Below, one piece after another: positions 56,899 to 64,000 of a DNA stretch of 64,000 bases. Below the pieces are notes generated by a model, which was not told the origin of the DNA, did no database searches, and worked only from the letters and a program-made list of their open reading frames with translations. Origin of the DNA: Inonotus obliquus (Eukaryota > Basidiomycota > Agaricomycetes > Hymenochaetales > Hymenochaetaceae); NCBI GenBank assembly GCA_032164295.1, contig JAJHTX010000008.1, positions 1,550,001 through 1,614,000 on the forward strand. The letters are read 5' to 3'. Positions within the stretch are counted from its first letter, which is position 1. Each line of letters opens with the position of its first letter. Made by a program: the position numbers and the translations under genes.

Positions 56899-57454
56899 GT
56901 AAGAACACTTTTCCTTTTTCGTCTTTTCTTATTTTATATTCCCTTATATTACTAATTTCCTTTCATTACTAATACCTTATGACTCCCTCCGCCCCATCCC
57001 GATATATTACTAATACTGCATTACTAATTCCGCCCCAACCCGATGACGCTTACTCACCCTTACTCATTCTTGCTGACTCGTCGGGCCCCGTTGCTTGTTT
57101 GGTTATATTGTTATGCTGCTGTGCAGCACCTTCTTAGAGTAATACCTTCCCACAATCCAGGTGTATATAAGTAGATAGATCTTGTCTTGTCTTCCCCACT
57201 CGACTCTTCTACTTACCACCACGACGTCTTAGGTATTCCTCTCTTGTACTTACTTAGTTTATTCAATCTACTTACCACCACGACGTCTTAGTCGTATACT
57301 GTTCCTAGACACGTGCATTACTCAAGGTCATCCACCTTAGATGTACGTCGCCGACGACTGTGTACTCCCCCTCAAGACGCAGTAGAGGTTGTTCCCAGAC
57401 GACCTTCGTGAGAACAGGCCTCGAGCGTGCACCGCCACCTCGTCCGTCCTAACA
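56899..57454 (+). mobile_element. D2: solo LTR, empty-site counterpart of D1/Gypsy-2
   Basis: TGTAAGAACAC...CGTCCTAACA, 556 bp, with a perfect 5-bp duplication AAGTG (56894-56898 and 57455-57459). TATATAAGTAG at 57164 is followed about 35 nt later by the leader. GTAGAGGTTGTTCCCAGACG (about 57381-57400) is the undisturbed Gypsy-2 target. No internal region is present, so it is a solo LTR left by LTR-LTR recombination. Confidence 0.85.
57233..57291 (+). other. intron-shaped insert in the D LTR leader
   Basis: The leader ends CACCACGACGTCTTAG at 57232. The next 59 nt begin GTATTCCTCTC and end CACCACGACGTCTTAG, repeating the last 25 nt of the leader (57208-57232 and 57267-57291). Position and design are the same as in the Gypsy 3' LTRs, with a different sequence. 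D1 has it too (51291-51349). Confidence 0.6.
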
Positions 57455-57840
57455 AAGTGTCATGTGACTGATCCTGAGCTTAGGGCCGGTCAGTGGGGAC
57501 TTGCAGTGCTGTATCTTATCTCAGAGCTTTGAATAGGTCTTATTTAAAAAATGTATTCTTCATTCAAGCTATTCCAAGAATTGTACAAGTCTTTCCCCTT
57601 CTTGTATTTGAACTACAACTCTGCTAGCCAGATTATATGCAAGTGAAAGAATTGTAGAACTTGTATTCACATGAGTTGCCCTAGATGGCACGTTAATCAT
57701 TGCCTGATCTGGTCAGGTCAACAACCGAAAACAAGACCGCACCGCTTTTTGTGATGCTGCATTTCTGCAAGCAACGAAGTGGAAACGCAAAGTCCTTAAG
57801 TGGGAACGTCGGTTGAAAGGAGGCTCGGAATATTACCCGT

Positions 57841-59557
57841 TGAATGTGCGAGAACGCGGCCGGTATCAGAAATACCGGACGAGGGGGGTACGATTTAGAT
57901 GCGTTGGGAGGGCCGGTATGTGGCGGTACTAAGTCGTACAGTCACAGACAAGTCGTCAAGAGAGAATAGTAGGGCCTGGCTGGATTGATGAGAACGGGAG
58001 ACTATAGGTGACCGCTCAAGAGGAGAGGTATCAGGAGACGATCAATACCGAGACGAATCCGTCGATACCGAGTCGTCTGGTGTCCGGTATTACGGTAGAG
58101 AGAACAAAGCAGTAGAGGAGGCGAGCTGAGGAGGTGTTTCTGATAGGACTGGTCGTGAGACGAGAGACGAGGGCGACGAAGACGAGAACGACGACTACCG
58201 GTATCGATACCGGTGACTACGAGACGAGACGAACGAACGGGGACTTGAACGGGATGAGCAAAACCCGGACCTTCACTCTGGAAGTTCCTCTCAGATTAGC
58301 TGGTTTGCTACAGTAGAACATGCAGGCTATAAATACCATAATACCGTAGCCATTCAAGATACCAAATGGGGGGTTTTTACAAGTCGAATCGTACCGTAAT
58401 CCGGTACAAGAAATGGAACATAAAGTCGAATTGAATGTAAAATTACAATCAGGGGAAACATAAGACGATGAATGAATAAGAAGTTTTATCAGGGGGTAGC
58501 TAAGAATAGGGTGGGACGAGACAAGAACCCAACGAAAACTCACGACGAGTGATACCGAGGTAGGGCGGCGATACCGACGTCGACCAGCGCTAAATTAAGG
58601 ACGTGTCTCAAGCTACCGCATGGGCGCTCCTGGCGATGTCCCTGTCGTAGGAGAAGCACGTCATCCTGATTTACCTTTGTTCCGGTATCATGATCCGTGC
58701 GGCGTCAGTCTGGGCGTCTACCGGTCGATCGGACGGCGTGCTCCGATGTTGACGTGTCGGTACAACCCAACCTTGGCAATGGGGTACTCTACCGTTCGGT
58801 ACCAATCAGTACCCTGGGATCGTCCCTGAGCATCGCTCTAGCCCCTCGATATCGACCGGTACGCGTCGCCTGACTCGACTGGGCATTGCTTGGCTTCCCC
58901 TCCGAGTCGGATCGATGGCCTCCTCCAAGATCGAAGCAGCGTACGGTGGACTTGATTCATTTCCCAACCTTCCTCTCGACGTAGATCTCCGATGGCATGG
59001 TCTCGACCTAGCACACGTAACGAACTTCGGTACCGGAGCGGACCATCGGTATCAACACCGGTATCGTCGGTATCGATGCATGGCGGTTCGGAAGGGCATA
59101 CCGTCGGGCTTGGAGCCTCGACCATGATCCAACTCTTCGCAGCAACGTATGGCAGACCGAGTGCAGCTTTGTGAGCCTTTTTCTATGGTATGGGCTGTCG
59201 AGGGCGTAGTATCGACTAGGTGTGGAGTATTAAGCGTCGGTATCAGGACGGGTGGACGGTACGGTATCGGTATCATCGGTATCAAAGTCTGGTGGTTCGG
59301 TACTATGATGGAAGACGGGCGTAGGGATTGGTGATTCGGTATTGGCGCAGAAGTGGACCAGTTCTCAATCGTTCTTAGCCTTGTCGAATCGCAGAAGCCT
59401 CGTACTTTGTTGGAACCGCAGGCGTAGATAGGACGGCAGAAGTACCGTGGTCCGAAGAGAAGTAAGAAGCGGTAGAATCGCAGAAGTATTGTTAATTGGA
59501 AGAAGCGGTAGAATCGCAGAATTAAGCCCATATCGATCGTAGCCTCCGGTATTCCTC
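57841..59557 (+). mobile_element. C3: repeat family C, uninterrupted copy
   Basis: TGAATGTGCGAGAACGC...CCTCCGGTATTCCTC, 1717 bp. The flanks TTACCCGT/TTTACCGT are an imperfect 7-8 bp duplication. The empty site is in duplication copy 2 (63315-63340). It shows the undisturbed targets of B1 and Gypsy-1. Confidence 0.75.
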
Positions 59558-59691
59558 TTTACCGTCTAGCTCACTATATGGATATCTAATAAATACCATT
59601 GTATTCTGAACCAGAGTATGTGTATGTACAACATAAGCAGGAAATGTGACCTGGAAAGGTATTCTTTGTCCAATTGTCTCATTAGTACAGC

Positions 59692-61054
59692 TTAGCATGC
59701 ATTGAATTTCATAAGAAGATCGGGTCCGCGTGGCCCGCAGAAGCGCGTTCGACGTTCATCCTTATTCTTTGTACACTCAATAACTAGCTGACTATCTCTA
59801 TTGCCAATTTTCACCATAGTTGAGGCTTTCTGCGTGGTACGTGTAATCATAGGAAGTGTGATTGAGGTGGTGGCATAATACCTAGTGTTCGCTTCCTGGG
59901 GGTGCTCCTTCACGTTCCCGGATTCTCCCATTGTGTAGATCGTCTCTATGGTTACTTGGATTCCCTGAGCAAGGATACGATTTGTAAGTGCCAGTCAACC
60001 ACATGAATCTTAGCTAGTCACTCACCCTTTTACTTAATGACAACCTTCCAAGCTTTGCTACCAGCTTTGGAAATTTCCACTCTTCTGTAGGTGCGTTAAA
60101 AGCCTTGTCGCTTTGTGGATAGAACCAAAGAACCACATCAAGTCTAACACGTATCTTTCCCTTGATGATATGGTCATCATCGAGGAGTTTGAGTTTGAAT
60201 TTCAAAGTGTAAACGTCAAGAAACGTCAGACATCTGGAAAAACTCGCATCTGAGCGCGCGTTGCGCCAATTTAAATCTCGCTCCCATCCGGACCATTTAT
60301 CATAAAGTGCGCCAATTTCAACCACCGTCTTTCTGAATGTTCTGAAATCGAGAGCGCTAGCATGTTTACGAATTTCATTGTCAAGTGATCTTGCCGTCTC
60401 TTTCGCGATTTTGCGAACTTCTTCTATCTGTCGATTTAGTTTGTCAGGAGTGTTCTTCACGCATTTTACGGCTTTCTCTTTCTGCTCGAAGAGGTTTTGC
60501 CTGAGCTTCATGAGCCATGCTTCGTCCGTGTTCTCCAATATATCTCCTATTATTTTTGATTGTTTACTGGCTTTGAGCCAGAGATTATGCACGGTTTCAA
60601 CTGTTTTTCCCTTGTTGCACTGGTTTTCGAAATCACATTCACGCATAATATACGCTGAGGCTTCAACTCCTTTCAGAACTGTGATAGGTTCTCTGCATGC
60701 GAATGCCTTTCTTGATAGAGGGATACATGGCTTCTTCAGAATCTCTGCAATTTCTTTCAAGAACGAATCCCTCTCCGAATGCGCTGCAGTCAGAAAGTCT
60801 TCTACGGGGCAAGTTTTCAGCTTCCACTCCCTACCCGTTCTTGGATCTTCTTTCTCGAAGAACAATGAGTAAGCTTTCTCGATAATTCTCTGTGTCATAT
60901 CCGAGTCAAGAATTGTGTCAAGTAGGTCAAGAATATCGACTCGAATTGTCTCTTTATGTGGTTTCAAGTCGACGAGTGTGATCTCGTCCAAGTTAACTGT
61001 CTTCACTTTTTGTTTTGTCATTTCTAGACCTGCTGATGATGTTGAGGGGTACAA
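59692..61054 (-). CDS. gene K1: hypothetical protein, member of a tandem pair
   Basis: Exons 61054-60026 and 59964-59692 give about 433 residues. A 61-nt intron (GTGAGTGAC...GCTCAG) joins them in phase. Visible: MTKQKVKTVNLDEITLVDLK, a helical charged middle (KQSKIIGDILENTDEAWLMK, KCVKNTPDKLNRQIEEVRKI), then a beta-rich C-terminal part (YTLKFKLKLLDDDHIIKGKI..., GIQVTIETIYTMGESGNVKE, STMVKIGNRDSQLVIECTK). No signal peptide or membrane segment is evident. I do not recognise the family. The C-terminal part has a diverged paralogue at 63480-63935. The start could instead be the Met 11 residues further in, or lie in an unseen upstream exon. Confidence 0.6.
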
Positions 61055-61599
61055 GATAGATATGAAGAAGAGGAGATGGCAGAATACATGGATTCTCTAG
61101 AGCGGGGTAGAAGTAGGAGAACCACCCGCAAAGGAGATACAGATGCAAGTGCAATATTCCAATATCATGAAGTTTGCTTCTGCAGCAGAGCTCCAATCAG
61201 CATAGATATTCCTCAGTATGCGTCGGATTAGTCAGCTCACCAGAAATGACAGATTGCAAAATATCTTTGCTGGACCCCGAAAACGATCTATTCATCGTCC
61301 TATCGTACTGCCGCAATACAAAGCGCCGGTCATGACCCAGTGCATGGCGTACCATGATAACTGCGAACATGACAAGCCGGAAATGGTGATGAACTCCGCA
61401 CAGTCGAAGACGAGGAAGTACATATTATCCAAAGAGACGTCGAAATAGCGACGAACTTCGAAGGGACCTCGAGCTCAACTTTGCTATATCGTTCAGTAAC
61501 ATTCAGGAGTCAGGAAGTGTGACGCACAGGAAGCAGCAATGTAGTCACGACTCCCGCGCCTTCTGTCACTAATTCAGTCACATGTAATCTAATCATCCT
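61055..61599. other. intergenic up to the duplication junction
   Basis: No gene is supported. A 76-codon plus frame at 61218-61448 has no family. Confidence 0.4.
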
Positions 61600-61980
61600 C
61601 GGAACCTGTCAGTTATGAATTATAAGGTGTGAGTCATGAAGTATGGCTTGCTTGGAAATGAGGTGAATAGAAGAGGAGGACAGCACCGTGTGCATTTGGC
61701 TTATATGACACCCAGCGTATATCATCATTTCATCTCATCTCAAATGCAGCGAAAGGCATTCTAGACTGTCCGACGCGATATTACCCTGCGAAAAAGTTGA
61801 CCACAACGTCCATAGACTCCGTACTCCAAGCCCGACTCCTTCGGGGGATACACCTAATTCCATTCCGGAACCGCAAAAATCTATTGGATTAGAATTTGAA
61901 TATCACCTCCCACTCACCAAGTCAAACAGTTCCTAAAATACACCACAAGCGCATGACTTGGAAACGCGTGGTGCTCGGAG

Positions 61981-62418
61981 ATGCACTTGTCGTACTTCCA
62001 TACGAATCAGTTTGCTTCTCTCAGAGCTGAACGGTCATGCGTACAGTTATTACAAGGTCACCGCGCGCCAGTGTTCGAGGGGTACATCGCCATGCAGCAG
62101 CCACAATCCCAAGTACATGCGGAGGCCGCGACGCAGGCATATTTAGCACGGATGATCGCGGCTCCGTATAAGTACATGTACAGACGAAGCATATTTGCGC
62201 GAATGCCAACTCGTTGTCGACTTCGGAGGCAATTCTCGTATGAAATCAAAAGCGAGATATTACCTCGAGCGGCCAACGCGGGTATGGGCAGTACGGGCAC
62301 CAAGCAAACAGGAAGGCTGGGAGAGTTGAAGCATAATTGGATGGTGGTGCCGAGTATCGAACCTATTGCTAGTTGTTTCCTTGATGACGGGGTTCTATCA
62401 TGTTGCTTAGAATTCTAA
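61981..62418 (+). CDS. copy 2 of the possible protein with the conserved segment
   Basis: 145 codons. From residue 7 on it is identical to 38236-38652, while the first codons differ because the upstream DNA diverged. Coding status is uncertain, as for copy 1. Confidence 0.35.
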   Translation: MHLSYFHTNQFASLRAERSCVQLLQGHRAPVFEGYIAMQQPQSQVHAEAATQAYLARMIAAPYKYMYRRSIFARMPTRCRLRRQFSYEIKSEILPRAANAGMGSTGTKQTGRLGELKHNWMVVPSIEPIASCFLDDGVLSCCLEF

Positions 62419-62786
62419 TGGTGCGGGATGTGCACGGTCGAAACGGGCTGCGAAACAAACATTCCAGTCTTCTTATTAGCGTGTAGGGAGAATCAATTAC
62501 GCCTTCACGTACATACACAGACCTAAGCCTGTCCAGGTGCACATCGAATTAATAGTACGATCCACTTTGCATGGATCAGGACCCCGCAGAGTACTTGGGA
62601 CGAGATGTAGACGGTTCCGTCTCCCTCTCCGAGACCGAAACACTGCTCAGAGGAGGACATGGAGAGAGCCAGGCGCAAAACAAGTCCATCCATCGAATTT
62701 AGATCGTACTCGCTCCCTCAAACAGGTGTAGAGAGTGACCAAGTTCCCCGGCCTTAGAGATTCCAATCCGCCCATATCAAGACATA

Positions 62787-63156
62787 CTGTACGCATCTGT
62801 ACGGGTGCAACCGTAACAGTACCGCAGCCTTGGTTGCGTTGCTTGGTGTAACGTGTAACGCAATGGTCGGGTTGCTTCATAAAGGGCGTAACGCAGAAAA
62901 ATCTTCCGAATTTCCTCTGGGGTAGCTCAGTTTGCCTATATTTGGTATGTTCTTGGGCGGGAAGTGAATCGCACTTCCAGAAAAGTTGTTTCCTTGCTTC
63001 TGGCATCCCTCTTTCGGAAGCCATTTCGGACCTATCGTCTCCATCCGGTTGTTTTAGTTGCCTGGAATAGGCTCTGTAACGCGTAACCCTGCCCTGGTTG
63101 GCAGTTTCGTCGCTGTAACGCAGTCGTCTCGGTTGCACCCGTACAGATGCGTACAG
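62787..63156. mobile_element. Tc1/mariner-like MITE, 370 bp
   Basis: CTGTACGCATCTGTACGG, continuing GTGCAACCG, is mirrored at the right end (27-bp perfect inverted repeat). It is flanked by TA (62785-62786 and 63157-63158). TA duplication and no coding fit a mariner-type MITE. Copy 1 of the duplication lacks it, so it inserted after the duplication. The interior repeats GTAACGC several times. Confidence 0.7.
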
Positions 63157-63479
63157 TATTTTCTTTTTTTTCTTCACCGCACTACACGTGCGTATCCGTG
63201 GGAAAGATCTTACTCGAAGAAATAGAAATCCGAACCAACCTAGTTTCTCGTTTCCGCAAGTAACGAAGTGGAAACGCGAAGTCCTTAAGTGGGAACGTCG
63301 GCTGAAAGGAGGCTCGGAATACCCGGTGGCTCTTGTTCTAGCTCACTATATGTATATCTAATAAATACCATTGTATTCCGAACCAGAGTGTGGGTTACAC
63401 GACAATGCACAACACAACCAGGAAATGTGACCTTGAAAGATCCTCTTAGAGCATGTCCACTGCAAGTCTCATTGGAACA

Positions 63480-63935
63480 TCAACTGAATATTTCCAAGTA
63501 ACTGCCGTATCTTTCCCTTTTGAGAGACTTCGGACTAACTTCCTGACGCACCCGCGTACACTTGATACGTAGTTCTATTTCCACACCGTCAATTACCACC
63601 GTAAGCTTGGCTTTGGTACTAAGGCTAAATCGAAGACTAGGTTCAGGAATACGGATTCTGGTGTGTATCTCACTGTGCTGGGGGTGCTTATCTATTTTAC
63701 CGGATCCTCCCATTGTGTAGACTGTCTCTATATTGATTTTGAGTTTGTAGCCGAAGCTTGTTTTAACAATTCTCAGCGTTACCTCCAACTTTGGACACTT
63801 CCAATATCTTCTAGGGTCCTTGAATTCATTCCAGCTTTGTGTTGTAACGAGATAAAAAGAACCACTTCTATAGGCGCGGAACTCTCCCTTGAGGGTATGG
63901 CCGAGCAGTGTGAATTCCAAGTCATAAACATAATA
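63480..63935 (-). CDS. gene K2: partial paralogue of K1
   Basis: One exon with acceptor ACCAAAG at 63936: YVYDLEFTLLGHTLKGEFRA, then RRYWKCPKLEVTLRIVKTSF, KINIETVYTMGGSGKIDKHP, KLTVVIDGVEIELRIKCTRV and ending YLEIFS. It aligns with the K1 C-terminal part but has no intron where K1 has one. Upstream exons lie beyond the window edge. Protein similarity is low although the neighbouring non-coding DNA is nearly the same. Confidence 0.55.
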   Translation of the reverse strand, partial: YYVYDLEFTLLGHTLKGEFRAYRSGSFYLVTTQSWNEFKDPRRYWKCPKLEVTLRIVKTSFGYKLKINIETVYTMGGSGKIDKHPQHSEIHTRIRIPEPSLRFSLSTKAKLTVVIDGVEIELRIKCTRVRQEVSPKSLKRERYGSYLEIFS

Positions 63936-64000
63936 CTTTGGTAAGTTACTAGTACTAGTCCATATATTAGTACCCGTTTTGTGCTGCGCATATTTGAACC

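Larger units (their letters stand above)
54620..57755. mobile_element. J: element with CACAAAAA inverted ends carrying host gene fragments
   Basis: Left end CACAAAAAAGTGCACGATC; right end reversed CACAAAAAGCGGTGCGGTC. It interrupts the duplication unit between 54619 and 57756; copy 2 lacks it at about 63235-63255. A clear target duplication was not found. About 2.58 kb remain once D2 is removed. It carries a myosin I fragment and other unidentified frames, and no transposase is recognised. The class is unknown. Confidence 0.6.
37836..61599. repeat. tandem duplication, copy 1 (inflated by nested elements)
   Basis: CGGAACCTGTCAGTTATGAA at 37836 recurs at 61600, and the following sequence matches through 39219. 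After E2 it resumes at 54569 (TTATCTTACTCTAACC matching GATCTTACTC at about 63210). After J it resumes at 57756 (GCAACGAAGTGGAAACGC matching 63260). After C3 it resumes at 59558 (CTAGCTCACTATATGGATAT matching 63338) and continues into gene K. With insertions removed the unit is about 3.6 kb and lies head-to-tail with copy 2. Confidence 0.8.
61600..64000. repeat. tandem duplication, copy 2 (runs off the window)
   Basis: It matches copy 1 from CGGAACCTGTCAGTTATGAA on. It contains a MITE (62787-63156) but none of E2, J or C3, so it records their empty sites. Differences from copy 1 are a few percent, except for an identical stretch of about 460 bp at 62000-62460. Confidence 0.8.

Overview
The window is fungal, most likely from an agaricomycete basidiomycete. 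The host genes are split by many 50-70 nt GT-AG introns and include an AA9 lytic polysaccharide monooxygenase, phi-type glutathione transferases and a class-3 lipase. The repeats are chromodomain Ty3/Gypsy (chromovirus) elements, CACTA-like and hAT-like DNA elements, and decay by CpG transitions.

Layout. (1) 1-930: C-terminal part of a hAT transposase, cut by the window edge. (2) 1959-15976: a CACTA-type element (called E1 here, TSD GTC). It is stuffed with other repeats: family C (2494-12186), family B (2934-4200 and 12713-13979) and an almost intact chromovirus, Gypsy-1 (4966-11384, TSD AGTAC). (3) 16097-37835: a host gene island with a 1 kb hAT-like MITE, a lipase, an aprataxin-like HIT protein, a three-finger C2H2 protein, three tandem GSTs, an AA9 LPMO and a long Ser/Gly/Asn-rich protein. 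(4) 37836-64000: a tandem duplication with copy 1 at 37836-61599 and copy 2 from 61600 past the window edge. Copy 1 has been swollen from about 3.6 kb to 23.8 kb by nested insertions: E2 (39220-54568, TSD TTA) holds C2 (41402-52075, TSD GTGTTAA), which holds LTR D1 (42731-51685), which holds Gypsy-2 (42798-51190, TSD ACAAC), whose 3' LTR holds a 1.5 kb insert. Element J (54620-57755, holding solo LTR D2) and C3 (57841-59557) follow. Copy 2 supplies the empty sites.

The E elements carry pieces of at least two recognisable host genes (the RAD23 ubiquitin-like domain with its intron, and a B-type-like cyclin) and probably an LRR-cap fragment. J carries a class I myosin motor fragment.

The most unusual signal is in the LTRs. 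Both Gypsy families have an 11-nt sequence at the inferred transcript start that is exactly complementary to the primer-binding site, which predicts Tf1-like self-priming. About 35 nt downstream of that start, the 3' LTRs of both Gypsy elements, and both copies of a third LTR family (D), carry an intron-shaped insert. It begins GT, ends CAG or TAG, and is flanked by a 25-26 bp direct repeat of the leader end. The insert is 67 nt in Gypsy-1, 1542 nt in Gypsy-2 and 59 nt in D. The 5' LTRs of both Gypsy elements lack it.

All coordinates and splice sites were read by eye. No alignment or database search was possible.
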